Source: a bacterium (GTDB lineage: Bacteria; Vulcanimicrobiota; Xenobia; Xenobiales; Xenobiaceae). From it: DNA of 40,311 nt. Location: contig JAUNIO010000023.1 in assembly GCA_030535355.1 (NCBI GenBank), positions 1 to 40,311 on the forward strand, given 5' to 3'. A program made the translations under genes and the position numbers. Under the pieces are notes generated by a model that was not told the DNA's origin, did no database searches, and saw only the letters and a list, made by a program, of their open reading frames with translations. Positions 25,849 through 34,204 of this stretch are shown here, in pieces; position 1 is the stretch's first letter, and every line of letters begins with the position of its first letter.

Positions 25849-25875
25849 TAAACTAATCGCCAACTAGATGACATT
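25849..25875. repeat. Core of the A/C repeat family after hemW
   Basis: AAACTAATCGCCAACTAGATG followed by ACATTA matches the segment AATCGCCAACTAAATGAT at 37036-37053 with few changes. It lies a few bases beyond the hemW stop codon. Confidence 0.55.
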
Positions 25876-25879
25876 ACTC

Positions 25880-27037
25880 CTACATAAAATAGCGCAGAAA
25901 AACTTCATTAGATAAATCCCATCCCAACTGGGTAAAGCGAATCCTATTATCATCTATTTCTATAAAATCAGCCGGCACTTCCCTCCATAGGCCCAGCAAA
26001 TCATGCACAGAGACAGGAAAGCGCTGGGCTAAATCTGCCAAATCGATCCCCTTAGCCGTGCGCATTCCCAGCATCATAGTCTCGCGCAGCCGCGATTCCC
26101 AACCTAAACGCTCCCCCGAAGTCACCGGAAAGCGCTCCTCTTCGATAGCTGCGATATACTCTCGAGGATCGCGCAAGCGGGCAAAACGCCAGCCATCTAA
26201 AAAAGATACCGCTCCGCACCCCACCCCCAAATATTCTCCATTAGCCCAATACACGCCATTATGCCGGCATTCGTATCCGGGAAGACACCAATTGGAAATC
26301 TCATAATGGCTATAGCCGTACTCCGTTAACAACTCGCGCAGAACCTGCTCTATCGCCTCAGCCTCATCTTCAGCAGGCAACTGCCAGCGGCCTTCTGCAA
26401 GACTGCGCTGCAGCGGTGTCCCCTCCTCCACGCTAAGAGCATAGGCCGAAATATGCTGAAGCCGCCATGATAAGACCTCTGCTAGAGTGTCTCTCATGCT
26501 CACAGCTGTCTGCTGCGGCAGACCGTACATCAAATCCACATTAACATTAGCAAATCCCGCAGCATACGCCAAGCGCACACTTTCGGCAGCAGTACGCCGA
26601 TCGTGAATGCGGCCTAAAATTGCTAAAAGATCGTCGTCTAAAGATTGCACTCCCAGAGATAGACGGTTAATGCCAGCGGCAAGCATACCCGAAAGCGCTG
26701 AGGCGTCCAGGGTTCCAGGATTAGCCTCAATGCTGACTTCAATACCTTCATGCCAAACAAATTGCCTGCGGCAAGCCTCTAAAATTTCTGCCAGCCAGGC
26801 CGCAGGACAGAGGCTGGGCGTTCCTCCGCCTATATAAACAGAACGCAAAATATACGACTGGCCCGCCGTACTGCGGCACAAATCGTCCAGTAAAGCCCGA
26901 TGATACCTGTGGCGGAATTCCCAGCCGGGGTCTGCGTAAGCGTTAAAATCACAGTAAGCACAGCGGCGGCGGCAAAAAGGTATGTGAATATAAAGAGCTA
27001 TTTCACGATCAGCAGTCGTTTGATGGTCCAACGTCAT
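25880..27037 (-). CDS. hemW: HemW-like radical SAM heme chaperone
   Basis: The 385-residue protein matches HemW: ALYIHIPFCRRRCAYCDFNAY with the CxxxCxxC iron-sulfur motif, SVYIGGGTPSLCP, EANPGTL, RLSLGVQSLDDDLLAILGRIH, and a C-terminal HemW domain with SHYEISNWCLPGYECRHN. HemW binds heme and delivers it to respiratory enzymes; it is often misannotated as coproporphyrinogen oxidase. No ribosome binding site is visible before the ATG; a module A palindrome sits 13 bases upstream instead. It precedes grpE, as in many Firmicutes. Confidence 0.94.
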   Translation of the reverse strand: MTLDHQTTADREIALYIHIPFCRRRCAYCDFNAYADPGWEFRHRYHRALLDDLCRSTAGQSYILRSVYIGGGTPSLCPAAWLAEILEACRRQFVWHEGIEVSIEANPGTLDASALSGMLAAGINRLSLGVQSLDDDLLAILGRIHDRRTAAESVRLAYAAGFANVNVDLMYGLPQQTAVSMRDTLAEVLSWRLQHISAYALSVEEGTPLQRSLAEGRWQLPAEDEAEAIEQVLRELLTEYGYSHYEISNWCLPGYECRHNGVYWANGEYLGVGCGAVSFLDGWRFARLRDPREYIAAIEEERFPVTSGERLGWESRLRETMMLGMRTAKGIDLADLAQRFPVSVHDLLGLWREVPADFIEIDDNRIRFTQLGWDLSNEVFLRYFM

Positions 27038-27050
27038 TATTTTAGCAGGG

Positions 27051-27082
27051 CAATGTCATTTAGTTAAGGCTCGATGACATTG
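27051..27082. repeat. Module A palindromic repeat between sepF and hemW
   Basis: CAATGTCAT and ATGACATTG form a nine-base-pair stem with loop TTAGTTAAGGCTCG. The same sequence, with one loop change, occurs at 36803-36836. It fills most of the sepF-hemW gap and ends 13 bases before the hemW start. Confidence 0.8.
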
Positions 27083-27088
27083 AAACGT

Positions 27089-27583
27089 TTAACTGCGGCT
27101 GGAATAACCACTGCGCCGGTAATCGCCGTAATCGTAATTAGAAGCATCTAGTTCGCCGTCGTGAGGTTTGCGTACCGTCACATTGCAATCTCCGGTAGAA
27201 AACATATAAATGAACTTATCGATGCGATTGACATCGCCATCGATCATATACACCATACCGGAAGCAAAATCGACAACGCGGGAACGCTTGCGGGAATCAC
27301 ATTCAGTCATGTTGGCTATAACCGTTTTGTTGTCGTGCAAAGCATCGGCAATAGCGTTCGTCATAACGTCGTCATCAGTAAAATCTTCCGCGTTAAATAT
27401 AACGATTTCAATCTTAGAAGTTCTGCGTCTAGGTACAGCTGTCACGCCCCGGCGCACTTCGCTAACATTGCTGTGTACGTCGGTTACGTTAACCGCCGAA
27501 TCCCCCAAGGAACTGCCATTAACGCGATACTCGTCAGTAGCGGAAAAGAAATTGCGCACTTTACTCCACCAATTCCCAGACAC
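27089..27583 (-). CDS. sepF: Cell division protein SepF
   Basis: The GTG start at 27583 (MSGNWWSKVRNFF) is chosen because GGAGG lies five bases upstream; the TTG four codons earlier has no such site. The 164-residue protein has the amphipathic membrane-binding N-terminus, a variable linker and a SepF core (EIVIFNAEDFTDDDVM, then VVDFASGMVYMIDGDVNRID and FIYMFSTGDCNV). SepF links FtsZ to the membrane and bundles filaments. It follows yggS, a common gene pair. Confidence 0.95.
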   Translation of the reverse strand: MSGNWWSKVRNFFSATDEYRVNGSSLGDSAVNVTDVHSNVSEVRRGVTAVPRRRTSKIEIVIFNAEDFTDDDVMTNAIADALHDNKTVIANMTECDSRKRSRVVDFASGMVYMIDGDVNRIDKFIYMFSTGDCNVTVRKPHDGELDASNYDYGDYRRSGYSSRS

Positions 27584-27601
27584 TGGAGCCTCCAAATGGA
27601 A

Positions 27602-28312
27602 CTAAACTTTACGCGGGCGCGGCCCGAAAATCGCCGTCCCCACGCGTATCATAGTCGCACCTTCTTCTATCGCCGTCCCGTAATCACCGCTCATGCCCAT
27701 GGATAATTCTCTCCCCTGCCAAAAAGGATATTGCTGCTTTAAAATATCATCTAAAAGGCAGCGCAAATGGCAAAAATGCGGACGGTTATCTTCCGCATTG
27801 TCCGCAGGAGGCGGCACGGTCATCAGGCCCCGCAAACGCAAATTCTTGGGCGGATCTTTGGCAACTTCATCTAATAAAGGCAAAATTTGCTCTGGGTCTA
27901 AGCCAGATTTACTGTCCTCCCCGCCTAAGCGCACCTGCAGTAGGCAATCTAAGGACACATTCCTAGCGCTGCAGCGCAGGTCTAAAGCTCGCAGCACGGC
28001 TAAGCTATCCAACGAATGGACCCAACTTGCATATTCTGCAGCTACTCCAGTTTTATTGCGCTGTAAATGTCCAATAAAATGCCAGCGCACCGGCGGCACT
28101 AGACCCACCTTGGCGCGGAGTTCCTGTATATAATTCTCACCAACATCCTGCAAGCCGCAATTAACAGCGGTTTTAATAATTTCAGCTGGCAGGGTCTTTG
28201 TAACTCCAATCAGCCTGACATCTTCCGAACAACGCCCGCACTTTGCACAAGCGCGGGCGATCTCGGCATGTACGCACTCAAGACGTTGGCGCAAGTCTCC
28301 TGGTTCTACCAT
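27602..28312 (-). CDS. yggS: YggS/PLPBP family pyridoxal-phosphate-binding protein
   Basis: The 236-residue protein matches the family: VRLIGVTKTLPAEIIKTAV with the PLP lysine in VTK, VGENYIQEL, WHFIGHLQRNK, VHSLDSL, LRGLMTVPP, and SMGMSGDYGTAIEEGATMIRVGTAIFG. It controls vitamin B6 homeostasis and lacks known catalysis. GAGGT precedes the ATG. It lies between the pilT-like gene (21 bases away) and sepF (18 bases to its chosen start), all on the same strand. Confidence 0.96.
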   Translation of the reverse strand: MVEPGDLRQRLECVHAEIARACAKCGRCSEDVRLIGVTKTLPAEIIKTAVNCGLQDVGENYIQELRAKVGLVPPVRWHFIGHLQRNKTGVAAEYASWVHSLDSLAVLRALDLRCSARNVSLDCLLQVRLGGEDSKSGLDPEQILPLLDEVAKDPPKNLRLRGLMTVPPPADNAEDNRPHFCHLRCLLDDILKQQYPFWQGRELSMGMSGDYGTAIEEGATMIRVGTAIFGPRPRKV

Positions 28313-28333
28313 TACGACCTCACCAATCGGCTT

Positions 28334-30541
28334 TTACAGCCAGTTCATCAAAGTTTCATCAGCGATCTCGTTCTGGGCTGCAGTGTTAGAAGCCACATGC
28401 CCTTCCATACCCATGCGGAACTCCGTGGGCTGATCGGCATGGCTGAAGCCTTCTTCTTTGGTAATAAGACCATCGTTGTACAGCTGCAGCATCGACTGAG
28501 TGAACGTCTGCATACCGTCATTGCTACCCTGCTGAATGAAGGGATAAATTTCATTGGTCTTACCTTCAAGGATCAGCGAGCTAATGGTCGGCGTATTGAC
28601 CATAATTTCCGCAGCAGCTACACGGCCATTTCCATCGGCGCGCAATAAGAGCTTTTGCGACACGACGCCGCGCAAACTGCTGGACAAAAGCAGGCGGAAC
28701 TGCCGCTGAATATCCCCAGAGAAGGTGTCAATAATACGGTCAACAGCCTGAACGGCATTAGGCGTGTGCAGCGTTGACAGCACCAAGTGACCGGTTTCCG
28801 CAGCGGTTACTGCGGTCATCATCGTTTCAGCGTCGCGCATCTCACCGACCATAATTACGTTGGGGTCCTGACGCAGGGACATGCGCAGAGCTTCCACGAA
28901 ACTAGGCGTATCTAAACCGACTTCGCGCTGGGTAATAATCGACATTTTGTCTTTGTGGAAGAATTCGATCGGGTCTTCAATGGTGACCACATGGCATTTG
29001 CGGTTCTCGTTGATATAATCCAGCATCGCTGCCAAAGTCGTAGATTTACCGCTGCCAGCAGGTCCGGTAACCAAAATAATACCGTTGTTGGACATAGCCA
29101 GCTTTTTGAGTACTTCGGGAAGCCCCAAAGTGTCCAAAGTAGCGATATCGCTACGAAGCATACGGAAAGCTGCGCTTACATTGCCGCGTTCCATAAAGGC
29201 ATTAACGCGATAGCGAGCGCCGTCGCAGGCGTAAGCGAAGTCCACTTCACGCCCACACAGCAACTGTTTGCGCTGGGACTTGGACATAGCCGAAAATACC
29301 AAGGCTTTAGCATCGTCTGACGTCAAAGCGGCCTGACCGACCGGAACCAATTCGCCATGCAGACGCACCATAGGAGGCACACCTACTTTAATGTGCAGGT
29401 CTGACGCATTATTCTGAACGACAACGCCCAGTACATCAGAAAGCTCATATCCCAAATCTTCAGAAGTCGCGGGGATAGCGACATCAGCATCGGTCACTAT
29501 TATCCCGGTAGGAGCCATATCGACCGGGCCGGCTGCCGGAGCGGCCTGAACAACTATGGGCTGTGAAGGCGCTATAGGAGCAGCACCAGCACTAAAGTTT
29601 ACAGATTTAGATTTATCATCCAGCTGCTCCACCAAGCGCAGGGCCATGCGCACAGTTTCCATCTGGCTGAGGACCTGAGCTTCAGCTTCTTCCGCTTTTT
29701 CAGTGACCGCTGAAAAACGGGGGTCCAAACGCGCCATTTGCTCTTCAATGTTCTTAAGCTGATCGGTTAAACGCGATTCAAACTCGGCGCTAAGCTCTTC
29801 CAGCTTATGAACAGTTTCCAGAGCAGCCTTAGCTTTTTCACTAAGCTCCCCAGAGCCTTCGAGAGAATCCTTCAGGCTCTGCACTGTCTGGCGCAGCTCT
29901 TCTAAGCTTTCTTCGGTAGCTCCCTTTTGCAATTCGGCGCATTCTGTGCGCAGGCTGTCCATTTCACCGCGCAGGGTCTCATACACAGAATCCACCTGCT
30001 GGCGCAAGGACTGCTGATTCGTATCAGCTCTCTGCTCGATTTCCTCAATTTTTTCCAAAGTGTTGAGATTAATCTCATCGAACTCTTCTTTTTTAACAAA
30101 GGAAGCGCACTGCTCCAGATCGCCTTTTACAGCTTCTATGCGCTCGGCAACACTGCCCTGTAAAGTTTCCAGCTTATCGCCCAGTTCCCGGCCAGAAGTA
30201 CCGACCGTCTCAATTTCTCTGCGCACTACTTCAATATCGCTGGCGCGCTCCTGCAGCGATGCTGCGGCCTCGTTAACCTTAGCTTCAAGGGCGGCAATAG
30301 CGCCTTCAACCCTCGCCAAATCTTCAGCAGACGCACCTTCGGATATTTCGCCAATATCATCATTAAGCTGCTCCACGCGGGCGCGCAGAGTCGTAATATC
30401 CTTTGACTGAACAGAGGCTGTCATGTTCATGTCATCTAATTCACCCTCCAGAGCCTCCATGCGCTCTTCGAGAGTCATATTCTCGTTGCTGATATTTTCT
30501 TTGGAATTTCTGGGACGCGACATTCTGGCCACAGCTATCAA
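28334..30541 (-). CDS. PilT-like ATPase with long N-terminal coiled coil
   Basis: The last 370 residues are a PilT-type retraction ATPase: DLHIKVGVPPMVRLHGEL, Walker A GPAGSGKST near residue 491, Asp box and Walker B regions (VVTIEDPIEF, VIMVGEMRDAETM), and the His box GHLVLSTLHTPNA. Usual PilT has about 350 residues; this protein has 735. Residues 20-320 are an almost unbroken charged coiled coil, followed by an Ala/Pro linker (325-360). The start is uncertain among TTG at 30541, a GTG three codons later and ATG at 30523. It heads the transcript leading to yggS, sepF and hemW. Confidence 0.9.
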   Translation of the reverse strand: MIAVARMSRPRNSKENISNENMTLEERMEALEGELDDMNMTASVQSKDITTLRARVEQLNDDIGEISEGASAEDLARVEGAIAALEAKVNEAAASLQERASDIEVVRREIETVGTSGRELGDKLETLQGSVAERIEAVKGDLEQCASFVKKEEFDEINLNTLEKIEEIEQRADTNQQSLRQQVDSVYETLRGEMDSLRTECAELQKGATEESLEELRQTVQSLKDSLEGSGELSEKAKAALETVHKLEELSAEFESRLTDQLKNIEEQMARLDPRFSAVTEKAEEAEAQVLSQMETVRMALRLVEQLDDKSKSVNFSAGAAPIAPSQPIVVQAAPAAGPVDMAPTGIIVTDADVAIPATSEDLGYELSDVLGVVVQNNASDLHIKVGVPPMVRLHGELVPVGQAALTSDDAKALVFSAMSKSQRKQLLCGREVDFAYACDGARYRVNAFMERGNVSAAFRMLRSDIATLDTLGLPEVLKKLAMSNNGIILVTGPAGSGKSTTLAAMLDYINENRKCHVVTIEDPIEFFHKDKMSIITQREVGLDTPSFVEALRMSLRQDPNVIMVGEMRDAETMMTAVTAAETGHLVLSTLHTPNAVQAVDRIIDTFSGDIQRQFRLLLSSSLRGVVSQKLLLRADGNGRVAAAEIMVNTPTISSLILEGKTNEIYPFIQQGSNDGMQTFTQSMLQLYNDGLITKEEGFSHADQPTEFRMGMEGHVASNTAAQNEIADETLMNWL

Positions 30542-30622
30542 TCCACCCTTTAATAAGAATTATATAAGTTTCGTCTAAATTGCGCTCATACCTGCCAATT
30601 AGCCCAGCAATCAAAGCTACTT

Positions 30623-30653
30623 GCGGAAACACCGACTAATTCGGTGTTTCCGC
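30623..30653. other. Perfect hairpin upstream of the pilT-like gene
   Basis: GCGGAAACACCGA and TCGGTGTTTCCGC form a 13-base-pair stem with a five-base loop. It has no T run on either side, so it may be a factor-binding or processing site rather than a terminator. Confidence 0.6.
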
Positions 30654-30749
30654 AACGGTCCTCTTGACAGCGCTTAGCAATACGTTAGCATATGCAAATA
30701 AGCTCATCTTAATATCAAGTCACTGTTAGATTCTTCCACCAATTTAACG

Positions 30750-30845
30750 TACCCCCTCTGTCGCATTAGCGACTTCTCCCCCTCCCATCCTTTAGGGGGA
30801 GTCAGATAGTTCGCTAGTTAGCTGATCGCTAACTAAATGATATTA
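30750..30845. repeat. Module C repeat with three hairpins, full copy
   Basis: Three consecutive stems are visible: GTCGC-atta-GCGAC, CTCCCCC paired with GGGGGAG, and AGTTAGC-tgatc-GCTAACT. The element ends in AAATGATATTA. It matches 36932-37024 almost throughout, with changes mainly in the hairpin loops. It lies in the 400-base gap between the pilT-like gene and hutH. Confidence 0.85.
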
Positions 30846-30948
30846 CGTCTAGGGGGAGTCATAATGTGCCAATGCCAATGAACGCTTGACAGTTTAGAGG
30901 AAGCGCAGATATTGTTAAATAAGCATAATGGTATTACTCAGCGCTTCC

Positions 30949-32547
30949 TTACGCCAAAGGACCAATAACCTGCTCTACAGCCCGCTGCAAGGCACCGCTG
31001 GAGATAATCTGCTGAGCGGCCTTAATATCTGGATGCGGCGAGCGGTCACCTTCCAAAGGCGGCACAGCTTCGCGCACAGCTGCATAAGCCGCCGCCAGAG
31101 GAGGACTGGACTTCAGGGGACGGCGAGTCTCCAAAGCCTGGCAGGCACAAATCAGTTCACAGGCTAAAATCATTTCCAGGTTGCTGACTATAGAAGTAAG
31201 TTTATGAGCAGAAGTTGGCCCATGGCTGTTGTGATCTTCCTGTCCCGCTGATGTAGGCACAGTATCCACACTGGCCGGATGGGCCAGAACTTTATTTTCA
31301 TTGACTAAAGAAGCAGCTGCATACTGCACAATCATCAAACCCGAATTAAGCCCAGCATTGACAACCAAGAAAGGCGGTAAGCCATCGTTGCCAGCCAGCA
31401 GCCGGTCACAGCGCCGCTCAGAGATGGTACCGATATAGCACAAAGCGATAGCAGCAGTATCCAGCGCCAGAGCTACCGGAGCTCCATGGAAGTTGCCGCC
31501 ACTCATAATTAAGCCGAAAGGATGTTCCAAGCGTTCCGTTTCTTCCAAATAGCTGACCGGAAATACCACGGGATTGTCGGTAACAGAATTCATATCCCGC
31601 TGCACCAAATCACAGGCAAAATTATAGCCGCTGCGCGCCGCTCCATGTACCTGAGGCAAACAGCGGATAGAATAGGCATCCTGCACACGGGCACAGTTTT
31701 TATGCGAGGCCACGATAGCCGAACCTGCCAGCAAGCGGCGTATATTCGCGGCCACCTGGCGCTGGCATTCCTGACCGCGCACTGCATGAAGCAAAGGATG
31801 CACGCTGGTGTCAGTTCCCAGAACCGCTTCTGTTGTAAGCGCACCGATAATATCGGCAGCTTTCAGGACGCGGGCTGCTCTAGCCAAAGCCAGCCCTCCA
31901 ACGGCTGTCATAAACTGGGTACCATTGATGAGAGCTAAGCCTTCCTTAGCAGCTAACACAAACGGAGCTAGCCCCTCGGCTGCCAAAGCCTCTGCTGCAG
32001 GCACGATCTGTCCCCTATATGAAACCTCACCTTCCCCCAGCAGCCCCAAAGCCATATGCGCCAAGGGAGCCAAGTCTCCGCTGGCCCCCACCGATCCGTG
32101 CGAGGGCACACGCGGAGCTATACCGTGGTTGAGCATATCCAGCAAAGCCTGCAGCAGTTCCAGCCTCGCCCCGGAAAAACCGTTAGCCAATGAATTCACG
32201 CGCAAGCCCATCATCGCCCTGACCACAGCATCGCTCACGCAGTCGCCCACACCCGAGCTATGGCTGACAATTAAATTCCTCTGCAATTTCTGCAGCTGTT
32301 CATCATCAATGTGCTTGTTGGCCAGACGGCCAAATCCGGTATTGATGCCATAGGCCACTAACTTATGCCCGATAAACTGCTCAACGACTTCGCGGGAAGC
32401 TGCACAGACTTCGGAGACGCGGGGATGCAGGCTTACTTTAGCGCCCTGCGCTATAGCTTCCACCATTTCAATGGTCAGATTATGGCCATCGAGAACGATA
32501 TTGGCTGATTCGGCAGCACTCTGAGTAAGGGGATAACTGACGCTCAT
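30949..32547 (-). CDS. hutH: Histidine ammonia-lyase family enzyme
   Basis: The ATG at 32547 follows GGAGGG and overlaps the preceding TGA; it gives 532 residues. The MIO-forming Ala-Ser-Gly lies in GSVGASGDLAPLAH near residue 153. YGINTGFGRLA, SHSSGVG, QDAYSIRCLPQVHG, TDNPVVF, SGGNFHGAPVALALD and QEDHN complete the family signature. The likely reaction is deamination of histidine to urocanate, though tyrosine or phenylalanine lyase or aminomutase activity cannot be excluded. No hutU or hutI is present. A hairpin (30898-30906 with 30941-30949) straddles the stop codon. Confidence 0.9.
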   Translation of the reverse strand: MSVSYPLTQSAAESANIVLDGHNLTIEMVEAIAQGAKVSLHPRVSEVCAASREVVEQFIGHKLVAYGINTGFGRLANKHIDDEQLQKLQRNLIVSHSSGVGDCVSDAVVRAMMGLRVNSLANGFSGARLELLQALLDMLNHGIAPRVPSHGSVGASGDLAPLAHMALGLLGEGEVSYRGQIVPAAEALAAEGLAPFVLAAKEGLALINGTQFMTAVGGLALARAARVLKAADIIGALTTEAVLGTDTSVHPLLHAVRGQECQRQVAANIRRLLAGSAIVASHKNCARVQDAYSIRCLPQVHGAARSGYNFACDLVQRDMNSVTDNPVVFPVSYLEETERLEHPFGLIMSGGNFHGAPVALALDTAAIALCYIGTISERRCDRLLAGNDGLPPFLVVNAGLNSGLMIVQYAAASLVNENKVLAHPASVDTVPTSAGQEDHNSHGPTSAHKLTSIVSNLEMILACELICACQALETRRPLKSSPPLAAAYAAVREAVPPLEGDRSPHPDIKAAQQIISSGALQRAVEQVIGPLA

Positions 32548-33440
32548 TCGTTTCCCTCCATGTCGATAGGTTCCATAATCTTTACCATCTGAAAACGCTC
32601 TTCCTGATAGCCGGCATGCTGATAAAAACACAGAGCCCGCCTATTGGAAACGGTGACCGTCAGGCCCATATAGCGGATCCCCCGTTCCCTGGCGAATACC
32701 TCAGCTGTATGCAGAAGCTTTTTGCTGATGCCGCTTCCCCAATGTTTGGGCTGCACCGCTATATCAAAGATCCAGGCCTGCTCTTCTCCAGTAAGAAAAT
32801 CTATCAGACCTGTCTTAACTAAAACATGCCCGATCAGACGCCCGCGATGATCGCGGGCCACGAAAGCGCCAAAGTCTTTATTATGAATTAACGTATAGAG
32901 AGTCTGCAAATCAGCGCGGCGATCAGCTATGATTTTAGCTTCATCTACAGGCCTAAACGGCGAGCGGGAGCACTTTGCCATTTCCGAGGCTAGTTCGATG
33001 ATTTCATCCACATCTTCAGGCACTGCTCTGTAAATTTCGATGGTAGGCGTATTATTCTGCGGCCCTTCATAGGCATCAGCGTATTCCTCCTCATCGGCGT
33101 TATTACCATCGTCAATGCCTATCATGGTGACATTGCGCAAAGCAGCTGTGCGATAATCGATCTGAAAATCACTGGCGCGTTCACTGGTTTCCAGAGTTTC
33201 AGCGACTGTCTGTTCGGCAGGTACAGGACTTTGCTCTTCCTTTGCACTCTCGGCTTGAGGAGCTTCCGCACTCTCTTTTTGCGGCGCATCCTCCGCAGCA
33301 CATGCTTCTTCAGCGCCAGAAATAGATTCAGCAGGCAAAGCAGAATCTTCCACTTCTTTGCCCAAGCCAAAGGCCGCTAGCTCCAAGCCGGAAAGATCGA
33401 GCTGGAGATCCGGTAGTTCTGCACCTAATAAATCCGCCAA
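32544..33440 (-). CDS. GNAT acetyltransferase with acidic N-terminal extension
   Basis: Residues 130-298 form a GNAT domain: IEIYRAVPEDVDEIIELA, FVARDHRGRLIGHVLV, WIFDIAVQPKHWGSGISKKLL (acetyl-CoA pyrophosphate loop) and SNRRALCFYQHAGYQEE. Residues 1-125 are rich in Glu, Ala and Ser and probably disordered. The TTG start is preceded by AAGGGG at 11 bases, so it is fairly likely but not certain. It is translationally coupled (ATGA) to hutH, suggesting the two act in one pathway. The substrate is unknown. Confidence 0.88.
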   Translation of the reverse strand: MADLLGAELPDLQLDLSGLELAAFGLGKEVEDSALPAESISGAEEACAAEDAPQKESAEAPQAESAKEEQSPVPAEQTVAETLETSERASDFQIDYRTAALRNVTMIGIDDGNNADEEEYADAYEGPQNNTPTIEIYRAVPEDVDEIIELASEMAKCSRSPFRPVDEAKIIADRRADLQTLYTLIHNKDFGAFVARDHRGRLIGHVLVKTGLIDFLTGEEQAWIFDIAVQPKHWGSGISKKLLHTAEVFARERGIRYMGLTVTVSNRRALCFYQHAGYQEERFQMVKIMEPIDMEGNE

Positions 33441-33507
33441 TACAGCTTCACCCCTTGCGAAAACTAAGTTAAAATATTTCTATAAAATATTTTCCATCCT
33501 GCATTTC

Positions 33508-34110
33508 TTAAGCGCCATTTGACGTGACAATTCCGCCTATATACTCTAAAAGAGCTTCCCTTCCAAATCCTGTTTCCGATGAATATGGGAACAGCGCTTC
33601 TTGAGAAAGCTGCATAGCTTTAGCGCAGCGCTTCACACTCTCCATCATCTGGCTGCGCGACAGTTTATCGGCTTTAGTCAGAACTACACAGGTGGGATAA
33701 TCGCGCTGGGCTAACCAGCTCTGCATCTGCAAATCGGAAGCTTTTGGCTCGTGGCGGATATCTACCAGCAAAATAGCCAGCACCAATCCCTGGCGTTCCG
33801 CTAAATATTCTTCCATAGAGCGCGACCAGCGCTCCTGCTCGCTTTTAGAAACCTTAGCGTAACCGTAGCCAGGCAAATCTACCAAATACCAAGCATCATC
33901 GATGAGAAAATAATTTATCAGCCGCGTTTTTCCCGGCGTCTGGGAAACTTTGGCTAATTTTTTGTGATTGGTCAGGCTGCACAGCAACGAGGATTTTCCC
34001 ACATTAGATCGTCCCATAACCGCCACTTCAGGATAGCTATTATCCGGCGGAGTTTTAGTGATATTGAGGGCACTGGTTATAAATTTAGCGGTTTTAATTT
34101 TAAACATCAT
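33508..34110 (-). CDS. engB: Ribosome-biogenesis GTPase EngB (YsxC/YihA)
   Basis: The 201-residue form has all GTPase motifs: G1 GRSNVGKSS, G2 QTPGKTRLINYF, G3 DLPGYG and G4 TKAD, with the family signature GYGYAKVSKSEQERW. EngB is needed for assembly of the large ribosomal subunit. The start is chosen at the double ATG (34110/34107) after GGTGAGC; a GTG at 34131 adds seven residues without a ribosome binding site. Confidence 0.95.
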   Translation of the reverse strand: MMFKIKTAKFITSALNITKTPPDNSYPEVAVMGRSNVGKSSLLCSLTNHKKLAKVSQTPGKTRLINYFLIDDAWYLVDLPGYGYAKVSKSEQERWSRSMEEYLAERQGLVLAILLVDIRHEPKASDLQMQSWLAQRDYPTCVVLTKADKLSRSQMMESVKRCAKAMQLSQEALFPYSSETGFGREALLEYIGGIVTSNGA

Positions 34111-34204
34111 GCTCACCAACAAAACAGACACTGCCGGATCAGTTCAGCAGTGCCTGCACTTAATTAAATAATGATAATACTTAAATAACGCAAATAGGCT
34201 GGCC

